Assembly (NCBI RefSeq): GCF_001029435.1
Contig: NZ_LDOV01000022.1
Span: 62,001-126,000, forward strand
DNA length: 64,000 bases
Source: Photobacterium aphoticum
GTDB lineage: Bacteria > Pseudomonadota > Gammaproteobacteria > Enterobacterales > Vibrionaceae
Direction: 5' to 3'
The notes beneath the pieces are model-generated. The model was not told the DNA's origin, did no database searches, and saw nothing but the letters and a program-made list of their open reading frames with translations. Positions 52,138-61,196 of this stretch are shown piece after piece (position 1 is the first letter of the stretch; each line of letters starts with the position of its first letter). The position numbers were made by a program, and so were the translations under genes.

Positions 52138-54027
52138 ATGAAACATCCTCAATTGCTTTGCGCATTGTTAGGTTTAATGAGCTGTGCAACGAGTGCGTAT
52201 GAACTGACGTCGCCAGCAACACATGCTGTTACCGAAAAAGCGATGCGTAATGCTGCCGGTGCGCCAAGCGTATCGCTTGATAAGCGTTTTGAAAGCTGCG
52301 AAGAAGATTGTAGCCAAGTACTGAAGATCGGTGGTTATCGACATGGTTTCAATCCGGATGCTGAATTGTTAACAGTATCGCGTTATAAAAATCGTGTTTT
52401 TGCGCTTGTTAAACAAGCTAATGATGAAAGCAGTATACGTAATGATTATTTCTTTGTTACAGGTCGAAATATTCATGTTCGTAGTAAAAGCAGTTTGTGT
52501 GAAAGTGCTCAGGCAACCGGGTTTAGCTATAACGGTGAGCTACTGTGTCTGAATGAAGATACATTGGACATTTATACCGCGGACAGCAAACGTCAAATTA
52601 CACTGCCTATGGCGTCTGATTTTGGTCAGATCAACAATAACCTAGCCGGTACCGTTGCCATTACGTTTGTGAATGCGGACAAACAGCAGCTGCATTATGC
52701 CAACCTGTATAACTTGGACCGACAAGACAACGCAGCATGGCACGTGTTACCTACGCGTTTGCATAACCGCTCTGATCGTCGCGATGTGATTGCGACGTAT
52801 CCGGTTAACCGTAATGCGGGTGTGGTTGCTATGTATGAATACATTAACCCCTTTAATAAAGGGTTGACGCTGTATTCGTTTGCAGGTCAGCAACCGCGTC
52901 GTCATGTATTGACGAACAGTGAAGCCGGTAACTTTGGGTTTGATCCTGAGGTGTTTGTTTATGGCGCACAATATGCAGTGACAGCAGAAGACCCAACCGC
53001 TAGCCGTGATGAAAGTCTGAAAACTTATTTGGTTGATCCAGAGTTACTGCAAGGGGAAGACCAGTATACGAATGACAATGAGTCACAGTCACAATTGGAT
53101 TTCATGGCCGGTTATGGATTGACCTATAACATGTGGGATGCGAGTCAATCTGTCGGTGATGATGTTGAAACTGACTACGAGATTGATCCAAGTTTCCTTC
53201 ACTCTGTCTATTTCCAGGCGCGTTATAGCGATACCCAAGTTTCGTTGAAGTATCTGACAAATCAAGCCAAAGAAAAAGGGCCTGACGGTACATCAGAAGC
53301 GGTCGATATGCTGACTGGCTTGGTGGACTTTAATGGTTTCTTTGAAGGGGCAGATACATTACGTCTGAAGATTGATTGGACAAAAACACAAGGGCTGGCG
53401 ACCTATAAAGCAGAACGAGAGAGTTTATGCTTGGAAGCCGGGTGTGAAGTCTCTAAAGCCTTTTCAACCGAGTATCTGAATGTTGAAACGTTAGTGATGA
53501 GTGAAGGCGGCATGTACTTAGGGCTAAGTTATTCAACCTATGCCATGCCAAGTGCTGTGGGGTTCACGCGTAACCAAGACAGCGATCATGTGATTGGGTC
53601 AACGTTTGATGAAGATTACGAACAAGCCCGCCTTATGTTTGTGATGGGAAGTGATGAAGCCGCTTATGGTGCCCGTTACGAAACAGATTATGATCGTATC
53701 TTCTTGCGCCCAAATCTTGGTTTTGGCGTGGTGAAGCACAGTATGTCTGCTGAAGCAGAAGAAAGAGCGCGTAATGGTGAAACAGGTGGTATTGCGGGTA
53801 AAACAGGCTTTGTAGTCAGTGGCGGTGTCGATATTGGTTATATTTATCAGCGTCGTTGGCGAGAAGCGTCTGGTTTAGGTTTCTCACTGCAAACGGGTTT
53901 GCGTGCACGGCTAGAATATACGATGGACAACTTTTTGACTGACGCATCTGACGATGAAATTTACTTTAAGTACAATCGTTTTGATGTGATGTGGGGGCCA
54001 TACGTACAGTTTAACGCCATTTTCTAA
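52138..54027 (+). CDS. probable outer-membrane beta-barrel protein, unknown
   Basis: 629 residues from the ATG at 52138 (MKHPQLLCALLGLMSC), which makes a better signal peptide (ending ATSA) than the longer start at 52105. The first half is a soluble domain with short repeats (TLDIYTADSKRQI, HYANLYNLDRQ). The second half, from about residue 320, alternates aromatic and polar residues with Gly- and Tyr-rich strands (GYGLTYNMWDAS, SVYFQARYSDTQVSLKYL, GLSYSTYAMPS, LRARLEYTMDNF) and ends in ...VQFNAIF with the terminal Phe of Bam substrates. I do not recognise the family. A terminator follows; transcript is single-gene. Confidence 0.72.
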   Translation: MKHPQLLCALLGLMSCATSAYELTSPATHAVTEKAMRNAAGAPSVSLDKRFESCEEDCSQVLKIGGYRHGFNPDAELLTVSRYKNRVFALVKQANDESSIRNDYFFVTGRNIHVRSKSSLCESAQATGFSYNGELLCLNEDTLDIYTADSKRQITLPMASDFGQINNNLAGTVAITFVNADKQQLHYANLYNLDRQDNAAWHVLPTRLHNRSDRRDVIATYPVNRNAGVVAMYEYINPFNKGLTLYSFAGQQPRRHVLTNSEAGNFGFDPEVFVYGAQYAVTAEDPTASRDESLKTYLVDPELLQGEDQYTNDNESQSQLDFMAGYGLTYNMWDASQSVGDDVETDYEIDPSFLHSVYFQARYSDTQVSLKYLTNQAKEKGPDGTSEAVDMLTGLVDFNGFFEGADTLRLKIDWTKTQGLATYKAERESLCLEAGCEVSKAFSTEYLNVETLVMSEGGMYLGLSYSTYAMPSAVGFTRNQDSDHVIGSTFDEDYEQARLMFVMGSDEAAYGARYETDYDRIFLRPNLGFGVVKHSMSAEAEERARNGETGGIAGKTGFVVSGGVDIGYIYQRRWREASGLGFSLQTGLRARLEYTMDNFLTDASDDEIYFKYNRFDVMWGPYVQFNAIF

Positions 54028-54057
54028 TGGGTTAACTATAGTGGCAATCTATTGATT

Positions 54058-54092
54058 AAGCCCGAGTACACCATGTGTGCTCGGGCTTTTTA
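54058..54092 (+). terminator. intrinsic terminator
   Basis: Stem AAGCCCGAG / CTCGGGCTT with inner pairing in the loop, followed by TTTT, 31 bases past the beta-barrel gene stop. Confidence 0.9.
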
Positions 54093-54123
54093 ATGGCAGT
54101 ATCAGTATTTTTTCAGCGATGAC

Positions 54124-54873
54124 TTACACACATTCCACGCTCTCTTCGAGGAGTGAAGTGGCATAATGCACAATCGCTTGTGAAAACGCGGTCGGTTTTT
54201 CAAGCATCGGGCTATGACCACATTGCTCAACGATATCCATTGAGAGGTGAGGGTACTGTTTTGCTAATCTTGTCCATGGGGTAATCGGGGTGATCTCATC
54301 GTGAGAGCCTCAGATGAGTTGTACATCGAGTGCCAGAGCGTTTAGGCTGTGCTGCACATCGTATTCACGACTGAAACCTAGCCATTTAGCAATGTTTAAG
54401 AAGGCACGTTTATCACCAAAGAGCTGGGCGATCTCTGCGACGCCGTGTTCAGGAATTAAGGCCTTATCATAAAAGACACGTTCAGCCAGCAGATAGGCTT
54501 TATCAACATCACCACTGCGCAAATCAGAGAATGTCACACCGGTTTCAAGCTCTGTCAGGCCCGGAGATCCACTAACAATGACACCACGAATTTTTTCTTG
54601 ATTCTGTCTGGCATATTCTAATGCGATCAATCCTCCCATAGAGTTACCGGCAATCAGCGGCTTCTCGTCACAGAGATTGATAATTTCTTCTAACTTTAAT
54701 ACCGCAAAATCAATCGAGCCCTTCATTGAAATAGGGATTGCCTCATCCAAGGTATAGACTTTATAGCCTTGTGAGATTAAATCCGATTTCACCTCATCCC
54801 AAATCCAACTTCCAGCAAATAATCCAGGTAATAAAATAATGGGAGTGCCGTGCCCAATAACAGAAAAAGTCAT
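54124..54873 (-). pseudogene. alpha/beta hydrolase interrupted by an in-frame TGA
   Basis: The frame starts at 54873 (MTFSVIGHG) and reads a typical alpha/beta hydrolase: PIILLPGLFAGSWIWDEV with the oxyanion HG-like loop, and the nucleophile GNSMGG near residue 77-82. A TGA at 54310-54312 stops it after LALDVQLI. In the same frame beyond the stop, GSHDEITPITPW and EQCGHSPMLEKP follow to TAA at 54124, giving the missing catalytic Asp (GSHDE) and His (CGHSP). So the gene is intact but for one codon (250 codons in all), most likely a Trp TGG or Arg CGA turned to TGA. The truncated product lacks Asp and His and should be inactive. Confidence 0.85.
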
Positions 54874-55279
54874 AATCAGTCCTTTGTTTTCATTCAGGAG
54901 GAAATTTAATTTTAGCCTTGAAATAAATCAAGTGAATACCTTGTGACTATATGTTATTGGTGTGTTGGTCATGAATTGGTGTAACTGAGATGTATCTCAA
55001 TGCTGGCACGTATTTTTCGTCAATTCTTTTTATTTCATGGGGATAGGTTGTAAATGACAGGGTTATGAATTTTATTTGTGGCTTTTATTATTATTTCTCA
55101 TCTTATGCGGTTAAGGAATTCGTAAGGCGAACGCTGTTATTTATTGCTTTGCATGAATTGTTACATGGTGCGCAAAATAACTGAGAAGCCGATTCAAAGA
55201 GGGCAATGTTTTCGTTTGATGGTGCTGTGTTATAGCTTGTTTGAACACATAATCGTCATGTATTAACGCTGTATCAGAA
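54874..55279. other. AT-rich intergenic region
   Basis: About 400 AT-rich bases between the broken hydrolase and the DUF6708-like gene. GAGATGTATCTC (about 54987-54998) is a small hairpin. No coding frame or RNA recognised. Confidence 0.4.
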
Positions 55280-56416
55280 ATGATAGTGCCTGAAGGCACA
55301 TTCGGCATGGATGACAGCCATCAATGGATGAGAATAATGAATCAGGCTTTATCGTATTTTGCTGGCCAGAAAGTTAAAGGTAACGGTGTCAAAAAATTAA
55401 TATTGAGTCCTTTACCGATCGCGACAAATTTCAAGAAAGCACACTCGGCGCGTTCTATCCTGAAGCGTAACTATACCTATATAGATGTCGGTGGCCGTGT
55501 CGCCAATGTATCACTGGGTTTAACGTTAAGCGCTTATCTGGCATTTGGCTTGATATTATCCTTGTTGATTTATGCTTTTGTTGGCGACTTTACGCCACAA
55601 ATAAAAGAGCATGTCGTTAGAGATATATATGGCGTTGATGTGGTTCTTAAAACGGAATATGCCGGTTTTATCATGAGTATGCTAATGATGTTTCTACCGC
55701 TCATTTTTATGCTGATGATTTGTCTTTCCTCCATCATCCGTGAAATGAAGCTTGCCAAACGTTCGACCGCTTTTCGTTTTCATCGGCAGCGCCGCGAGGT
55801 TGCGATGTGTCAGTGGGATGAGGAGCTGCAGAAGGTGGTAGTGACTTATCAGCCGTGGGAAGCCATGTTTGCCTGGGTGGAAGATAAAAATGCAAGACTA
55901 ACAACAGCCGCACCTGCTAAATCGGTACTGGTCATTGGCGGAACCCGCGAGTCGATGGTGGGTTCGCAGTGGGTATGCCAGACGATCCCGGCGTTGGATA
56001 AAGAGAGCGCGGTAATGGAATGGGAGGCGATTCGTTCCTTTATGGAGGATGGGGTGAGAGAAGACAGTGAGTTGGCCGATCATCCACCTAAAATGACGAT
56101 GCAGCGTGTGATGGAGGATTATTGCATCACCAGCAAGCAACCGATGACCATCTTTACCCAAAAGAAGCGTCTTTGGTGGGCGATCAGTGGGCGTCGGTTA
56201 GGGGTGTTACTTTATAATTTTATGATGCGTTTTGAGCGCCAACAGGACGTTGTTGATCCGACGTTTGAAGCATGGAGCCTCCCATTATCGGATTGTGATA
56301 GCCAGCAACCCAGTGCTGCACTGAAAAAATACAATATGTGGCTAAAGCGCAATGAATATGCGAAGGGGCTGAATATTCAGACTATTGGTGATGTGAAAGA
56401 TAAGTATTCACTGTAA
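55280..56416 (+). CDS. membrane protein, possible DUF6708 family
   Basis: 378 residues by the longest frame; ATGs at 55307 and 55328 are alternative starts and none has a good ribosome site. Two hydrophobic segments (about 78-102 and 130-152) bracket a short loop (YGVDVVLKTEYAG), followed by a cytoplasmic domain opening FRFHRQRREVAMCQWDEEL, then WEAMFAWVE. This two-helix plus FxxxRxxR layout reminds me of DUF6708 proteins, which occur with type VI secretion or polymorphic toxins. I am not sure of that assignment, and no secretion gene is adjacent. Confidence 0.6.
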   Translation: MIVPEGTFGMDDSHQWMRIMNQALSYFAGQKVKGNGVKKLILSPLPIATNFKKAHSARSILKRNYTYIDVGGRVANVSLGLTLSAYLAFGLILSLLIYAFVGDFTPQIKEHVVRDIYGVDVVLKTEYAGFIMSMLMMFLPLIFMLMICLSSIIREMKLAKRSTAFRFHRQRREVAMCQWDEELQKVVVTYQPWEAMFAWVEDKNARLTTAAPAKSVLVIGGTRESMVGSQWVCQTIPALDKESAVMEWEAIRSFMEDGVREDSELADHPPKMTMQRVMEDYCITSKQPMTIFTQKKRLWWAISGRRLGVLLYNFMMRFERQQDVVDPTFEAWSLPLSDCDSQQPSAALKKYNMWLKRNEYAKGLNIQTIGDVKDKYSL

Positions 56417-56430
56417 GAAGTTGTATGGTT

Positions 56431-56832
56431 CTAAGTCCGAGGCGGAGAGCCATGAAAGGCTTCGTACAGACATTTTAATTTTCCAGGAAATAGAGTCCAA
56501 TAGGGCTCTATTTTATTTTGTGGGACTTGCCAAAACAGGTTCTCGACTAAGGACACATCAATACAGTTTTTCGTTTGAGCATCGCCCATAAGATAGTGTT
56601 GTCTGAAGAATTCAAAGATCGCTTCATGTGTCTTATTCGGGGGCTGACGTATCATCTCTTTATTTAAAGCCGTTGCTAAACTGGCAAACCAAGAATACGC
56701 ATCATCATTGATTTCACCCCAGTATGCCATGTGGATATGATTCGCTTTATTGCTGACATCAGGAAATTGATCATTAAACTCCTTGTACATACTGAGTATC
56801 GTGATGTGTCCTTTCTGTCGGAATATGGTCAT
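56431..56832 (-). CDS. hypothetical protein, possibly immunity-like
   Basis: 133 residues from ATG 56832, with GAAGAG just upstream; the longer open frame to 56985 is unsupported. It is soluble and helical (EFNDQFPDVSNKANHIHMAYWGEIN, FFRQHYLMGDAQTKN), AT-rich relative to the core genes. It is convergent with the DUF6708-like gene. Size and setting recall small immunity or DUF7674-type proteins, but I see no decisive motif, so it is left as hypothetical. Confidence 0.55.
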   Translation of the reverse strand: MTIFRQKGHITILSMYKEFNDQFPDVSNKANHIHMAYWGEINDDAYSWFASLATALNKEMIRQPPNKTHEAIFEFFRQHYLMGDAQTKNCIDVSLVENLFWQVPQNKIEPYWTLFPGKLKCLYEAFHGSPPRT

Positions 56833-57234
56833 AACTCTTCGATTTTCTTGTATGAATGTGTTTGTGATGGCGTAGTTAAAGTATACGACGCCGAGTATAT
56901 GCAATCGACTGCGTTTTTGTGATTTGGGTGTGATGTCGGTAGAGGTTACGCGTAAATGGGCATGTAATAGGAAGAGCGGGGGCATAACACCTTGAGACTA
57001 GCACTCTGATACGAGTACTTTGACATTAGTATATTGATATCAACTTCATTTGTGTACGAAGGATTGTGTCGAAATTCTTCGGTTTGTGAACACATCCCGT
57101 AACTCCCTCTTATCAAACTAAAAATCGCTCACATAGGCAGCGGAAAATCACTAACCATAAAGAAAATAAGCAATATTTCACTGGAAACCTGTTGTTGGAG
57201 CTGTTAAGGTGCCGCCCCTCACACAGACCGTGAG

Positions 57235-58815
57235 ATGATTATGCTGACTAAAACGCCGAAAGGTGCTGATAAAACCGTTTCAACTCTAACGATTGGCTTT
57301 CTAAGTCTATTCCTTCTGTTCTCCCTCTTTGATATGTCGCACATGCGGCAGGTCATCGATACCTTATTCGCCGCGTCTACCGATACTTTCGGCCCTTTTT
57401 GGCAATGGCTGATGGTATTGAACCTTCTTATCGCGTTATTGATCGCGGGTAGTCGTTGGGGCAAGCAACGCCTTGGTGCACAATCTACACCGAGCATCGG
57501 TACATTCCGCTGGCTGGCAATGATTATGTGTACACTGTTGGCCGGAGGCGGGGTGTTTTGGTCAGCGGCTGAGCCGATTTATCACTTTATGACACTTCCG
57601 CCAAGCGTAGAGGGCGTCGATCCCCAAACCGCTGAAGCTGTGGTACCAGCACTTAGCCAAAGTTTTATGCATTGGGGCTTTCTGGCTTGGGCGGCGCTTG
57701 GCACCTTGGCCACCATTGTGTTGATGTATGCCCATCACCAAGGAGGGGTAAAGTTACGTCCGCGTGCATTGCTCTATCCATTGGTGGGTAACAAATTGGA
57801 ACAGCACTGGCTGGGGGCTGTGATTGATGCCTGCGCCATCATTGCTGTTGCAGCAGGTACGATTGGGCCGATTGGTTTCTTGGCTTCACAGCTGGGCTAT
57901 AGCTTAGAAGTGGTTGCAGGGTTAGAAAACACCACCAGCACACAGTTAGGCATTTTGGCGTTTGTGGTGGCGATTTACTCTTTATCTGCCTTCACCGGTA
58001 TGGATAAGGGCCTGCAATGGTTAAGCCGCTTTAATATCATTGGCGCTTTTGCTTTGTTGATGGTGCTACTGATCTTTGGTCCAACAGCCTTTATCTTTGA
58101 GCACTTTGGCCTGGCGTTTGGGGCGTATTTGCAGCACTTACCTGAAATGAGTGTGAACACGGACGCGCCGGCGTGGAATCAGTGGTGGACGTGGTTCTTC
58201 TGGGGCTGGTTCATTGGCTTCGCACCGATGATGGCGATCTTTATTGCTCGTATCTCAGAAGGGCGCAGTATTCGTGAGTTGGTGATTACCGTTGCCATCG
58301 CAGCACCTATCGTGACAAATTTCTGGTTTACTGTATTAGGCGGAACCGGGATCTTTTTTGAATTGCAAACTGCCGGTGCGATCTCTGGACCGTTGTCTGA
58401 GTCGGGTTTGCCTGCGGTGTTGTTAGCATCACTGGCGCAATTACCGTTTAAAGAAGTACTGATCCCTGCGTTCTTGGTATTGACCACAACGTTCGTGGTC
58501 ACCACGGGGGATTCGATGGCGTACTCCATTGCCATGGTGGTTTCTGGCGATAACCAGCCAACGAAATCACAGCGTCTTTTCTGGGCTGTGGCGATGGGCG
58601 TCATAGCCGCTGTGTTGCTGGTGGCCGGTGACGGTGGCCTGAATGCCTTGCAATCATTTATTGTAATTACGGCAGTGCCGGTGTCGCTATTGATTGCAGC
58701 AACGTTAGTTACAGGGCCGTTGGCAGTACTGCGTATGCAATCAAAGACGTCGCAGAGTACATCACCTGCGCAGGCATGGTCAGCAAAAGAAGTATTAAAT
58801 TCATCATCGTACTGA
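57235..58815 (+). CDS. BCCT-family osmolyte/betaine-type transporter
   Basis: 526 residues with about twelve transmembrane segments. The BCCT signature region is present: GGVFWSAAEPIYHF near residue 105, SFMHWGFLAWAALG near 143, and the helix-8 motif WTWFFWGWFIGFAPMM followed by FIARISEGRSIRE. In glycine-betaine carriers this helix reads like WTIFYWAWWISWSPF, so the aromatic box here is altered and the substrate may differ (carnitine, DMSP or another). BCCT carriers import trimethylammonium or sulphonium osmolytes with sodium or proton. ATGs at 57235 and 57241 are both possible. No ABC or betaine catabolic genes nearby. Confidence 0.9.
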   Translation: MIMLTKTPKGADKTVSTLTIGFLSLFLLFSLFDMSHMRQVIDTLFAASTDTFGPFWQWLMVLNLLIALLIAGSRWGKQRLGAQSTPSIGTFRWLAMIMCTLLAGGGVFWSAAEPIYHFMTLPPSVEGVDPQTAEAVVPALSQSFMHWGFLAWAALGTLATIVLMYAHHQGGVKLRPRALLYPLVGNKLEQHWLGAVIDACAIIAVAAGTIGPIGFLASQLGYSLEVVAGLENTTSTQLGILAFVVAIYSLSAFTGMDKGLQWLSRFNIIGAFALLMVLLIFGPTAFIFEHFGLAFGAYLQHLPEMSVNTDAPAWNQWWTWFFWGWFIGFAPMMAIFIARISEGRSIRELVITVAIAAPIVTNFWFTVLGGTGIFFELQTAGAISGPLSESGLPAVLLASLAQLPFKEVLIPAFLVLTTTFVVTTGDSMAYSIAMVVSGDNQPTKSQRLFWAVAMGVIAAVLLVAGDGGLNALQSFIVITAVPVSLLIAATLVTGPLAVLRMQSKTSQSTSPAQAWSAKEVLNSSSY

Positions 58816-58834
58816 TAGCGTATTAAAGAGACGT

Positions 58835-58877
58835 AAAGAGTGTGGATAGCCAGTAGTGTTACCACACTCTTTCTTTG
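58835..58877. terminator. intrinsic terminator of the BCCT gene
   Basis: Eleven-base stem AAAGAGTGTGG / CCACACTCTTT with a 16-base loop, followed by TTCTTTGATTTTT. It also lies past the end of the convergent 58915-59442 gene. Confidence 0.65.
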
Positions 58878-58914
58878 ATTTTTGTATTTTTGAGTTCGTT
58901 CCCAAAGAGACTGT

Positions 58915-59442
58915 TTACTGACCACCAATATCCTTCAACAGTTCATTAAAGTTTTCAGATTCCTCATATATCAATGTTTGCATCTGTTGGCTTAACGCTT
59001 CCAATCGTTTTTCTTCATTAGCGGTTAAATCTTCTTTATTCATCAGCTTGTCCATTTCTTCATAAATAGCATTAAGTTCTTTTTCTTCAGTGTTATCGAG
59101 TTGTTGTCCCCATTTTTCAAGGGTGTCTTGTGTGATGTCGAAGCTGTCCAGTGTTTTATCATTTACGCACTGCTCTAATTCAGCGGCAAGTGCATCAGTG
59201 ATTTTCTTTCCAAGGAAGATGTCTTTCATACAGGTTTCTTGAATCGTCAATATGATTTGTTTGACGGATGTTTTGCTTTTTCCACTGAGTGAAGAGAGAG
59301 TGTTTAATTCATCATCTGTCATTAAACGCTCTGTTATTTTTAATGAAGTTTTGAGTGTTTCATCAGTAAATATGTCTGATTGCGCGATTGATGTGGTAGA
59401 AAAAGCTATTGATAACAATCCTGTAATTATTGCTAATTTCAT
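58915..59442 (-). CDS. small exported helical protein, unknown
   Basis: 175 residues. A clear signal peptide (about 1-20, FSTTSIAQ) leads a Glu-, Lys- and Asp-rich, almost wholly helical mature part with probable coiled coils (NTEEKELNAIYEEMDKLM, KRLEALSQQMQTLIYEE). Two cysteines (ETCMKD, EQCVND) may form a disulphide. GGGAG lies about 8 bases before the ATG. No family recognised; AT-rich, possibly acquired. Confidence 0.62.
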   Translation of the reverse strand: MKLAIITGLLSIAFSTTSIAQSDIFTDETLKTSLKITERLMTDDELNTLSSLSGKSKTSVKQIILTIQETCMKDIFLGKKITDALAAELEQCVNDKTLDSFDITQDTLEKWGQQLDNTEEKELNAIYEEMDKLMNKEDLTANEEKRLEALSQQMQTLIYEESENFNELLKDIGGQ

Positions 59443-59645
59443 AAGTAAACTCCCAAGTGTATTTGTTGGTAGGTATTATTGGTAAATCGAATAATTTTGA
59501 AATTGGGGGTTGGAAATTACTGGATACATATCATGAAATGAAAGAGACTTTGTTAGTGAATAAGTATATTTAATTGCCATGCATTCAAATTACTCGTTTA
59601 ATTATGTTGTTTTGTGAATTATCAATAAATGCTATGGGTAGAGTG

Positions 59646-59680
59646 ACATGAACCCGACTGGGTAACAGTGGGGTTCATGT
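59646..59680. terminator. possible hairpin downstream of the 59707-60297 gene
   Basis: Ten-base stem ACATGAACCC / GGGTTCATGT with a 15-base loop, 26 bases after the minus-strand stop; no T run follows, so it may be only a stabilising hairpin. Confidence 0.4.
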
Positions 59681-59706
59681 TTGTGAGTCATCACATAGAT
59701 GGATCG

Positions 59707-60297
59707 TTATTTATCCGCAACGGGCACCATAATGTGTACGTATGGGGTGTCTTTCCACATGACATAAGGGCCGCCGGTACTGGGGTCATCCGTGATACCT
59801 GCCAGCATCTCTTTGGGAACGATGATCATTAAGTGCGGGCCGGTTTCCACATAGTCTTTGGCTTTTTTCGGCTCGGGATGGAAAGGGTCGCTGTTACTGA
59901 CACCCGCACCGCGATCCCCTTGCAGCATGTAGGAAATGCCGATTTTGGTCGCTTTGAAATCCTCTTTTTTCATCATTGCGGAGAGCATTTCCATCCATAC
60001 GGCATCATTACACATCGGCATGCCGTCACCCGGGAAGGTATCTGGCATGCAGGTCCAACCGTTTGTGCCTTTTGCCACCACCTTGCCGTCCACAATGATC
60101 GTGGCTTCATGGCTGATAGATTCGGGGGCTGCAGAGCGGGCCCGGCCGATCTGATCAGTCAGTAACTCTTCGGCTGTTGGGGCGTCTTTGGCTTCATCGT
60201 CAGCGATGGCACCGAAGGATAATGCGCTGCATGAAACAGCAATAGCAAGGTAGTGTGAGATTTTTCTGGGGCTACCTGTTCTTTTGGGAGTAACCAT
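59707..60297 (-). CDS. conserved exported protein of unknown function
   Basis: 196 residues from the ATG at 60297, with TTGGAG about 8 bases upstream (a GTG three codons earlier is also in frame). Signal peptide ending FGAIA. Conserved-looking motifs are APESISHEATIIVDG, GTNGWTCMPD, GDGMPMCNDAVWMEML, GISYMLQGDRGAGVSNSDPF and GPHLMIIVPKEML, then GGPYVMWKDTPYVHIMVPV. Two Cys (TCMPD, MCNDA) are in the centre. The same motif order occurs in exported proteins of other proteobacteria as I recall, with no assigned role. Confidence 0.72.
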   Translation of the reverse strand: MVTPKRTGSPRKISHYLAIAVSCSALSFGAIADDEAKDAPTAEELLTDQIGRARSAAPESISHEATIIVDGKVVAKGTNGWTCMPDTFPGDGMPMCNDAVWMEMLSAMMKKEDFKATKIGISYMLQGDRGAGVSNSDPFHPEPKKAKDYVETGPHLMIIVPKEMLAGITDDPSTGGPYVMWKDTPYVHIMVPVADK

Positions 60298-60489
60298 GGT
60301 TTTCACTCCAATTGGTTGAAAAGACCTGTGAGGTCATTCTCGGGTCATAAAATATGACTATTAGAGTATAGATGGGAGTGTCTCAGTAGCGAGATGCATG
60401 GAGAGCGTCGCGTTGATGCGGTAAAGCAGAGATAAGCGCGCAGCCATGACGCGCTTGATCGTATGCTGTAAAGCCGGTGTGATGATGGG

Positions 60490-60960
60490 CTAGTCGGTGT
60501 AAGGCAGGTAACCAGTAAAGCCGCAGATCTTCCAACCGTCAGACGTGTGTTTTAGGTAATACAGCGTCTGCCACAGTAGTGTATCAACGTGGCCGTCAGC
60601 CCGTTTGATTTCACCGTTGAACTGTTTGCGCGCAATCGCACGACCATTTTCAATCTCAATACTTTCCAGCTTGGTGGCAGCATGGACTGCCGCTTCTAAT
60701 GGCTCAGCGTACTCGGTGTCTGCGGCGATACGGGCTTGCTTTACCCATTCATCGCGGTAATGGGCGAGGGTAGAAAAAGCGAGGTTCCATTGTGCCGGAT
60801 CAGGGTGCTTGCCCGCATTAACAGCAAAGAATTCGTCGGCGATAAAATCATTTTCGACTTGCTGCCAATCCGCTTCGCAGTAGGCTCTGATATCTCGGGT
60901 GACAAGCATTTCCCAAATGGCTGTTCTGTCCGCATCACTAAAAGGATTGATTGAATACAT
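60490..60960 (-). CDS. SnoaL/NTF2-like protein
   Basis: 156 residues. The cone-shaped NTF2-like fold is suggested by the ADRTAIWEMLVTRDIRAYCEADWQQVENDFI opening helices, then FFAVNAG, a middle helix, and a beta-rich end with RKQFNGEIKR and LLWQTLYYLKHTSDGWKICGF, the pattern of SnoaL-like or DUF4440 proteins. Such proteins bind small molecules or catalyse isomerisation, and specificity cannot be told. GAAGTGAGAC precedes the ATG. It stands alone. Confidence 0.7.
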   Translation of the reverse strand: MYSINPFSDADRTAIWEMLVTRDIRAYCEADWQQVENDFIADEFFAVNAGKHPDPAQWNLAFSTLAHYRDEWVKQARIAADTEYAEPLEAAVHAATKLESIEIENGRAIARKQFNGEIKRADGHVDTLLWQTLYYLKHTSDGWKICGFTGYLPYTD

Positions 60961-61064
60961 GTCTCACTTCCATTGACTGATGTTATTGATTTTCTATTAA
61001 GAGGCGAGATAACCACGATTATTCAGAAAATGCTCAATGGAGAGTGAAAAGTGGGATCGAGAAT

Positions 61065-61143
61065 GGAAAAAAGCCTCAGTCATACAACCGGCAATCTCGC
61101 GTGAATCGCTCACATTAAGGTTGCCGTTGGTTTACTGAGGCTG
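61065..61143 (-). terminator. extended hairpin terminator of azoR
   Basis: On the minus strand, CAGCCTCAGT ... ACTGAGGCT forms the base and a second stem (TTGCC region with GGCAA, and GGTT with AACC) continues above it around a central loop; TTTTTT follows. The overall arm length is much more than in the simple terminators of this window. Confidence 0.65.
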
Positions 61144-61196
61144 TTTGCGTTAACGGTGGCGCTTTAACGCGCAGAAACAAACGATGAAGAGACGGG

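Noticed and set aside
54304-54315. Selenocysteine UGA in the alpha/beta hydrolase
   Set aside because: No plausible bacterial SECIS hairpin with the required loop follows the TGA, and selenocysteine is not expected at that strand end in this family; a nonsense mutation or error is simpler.
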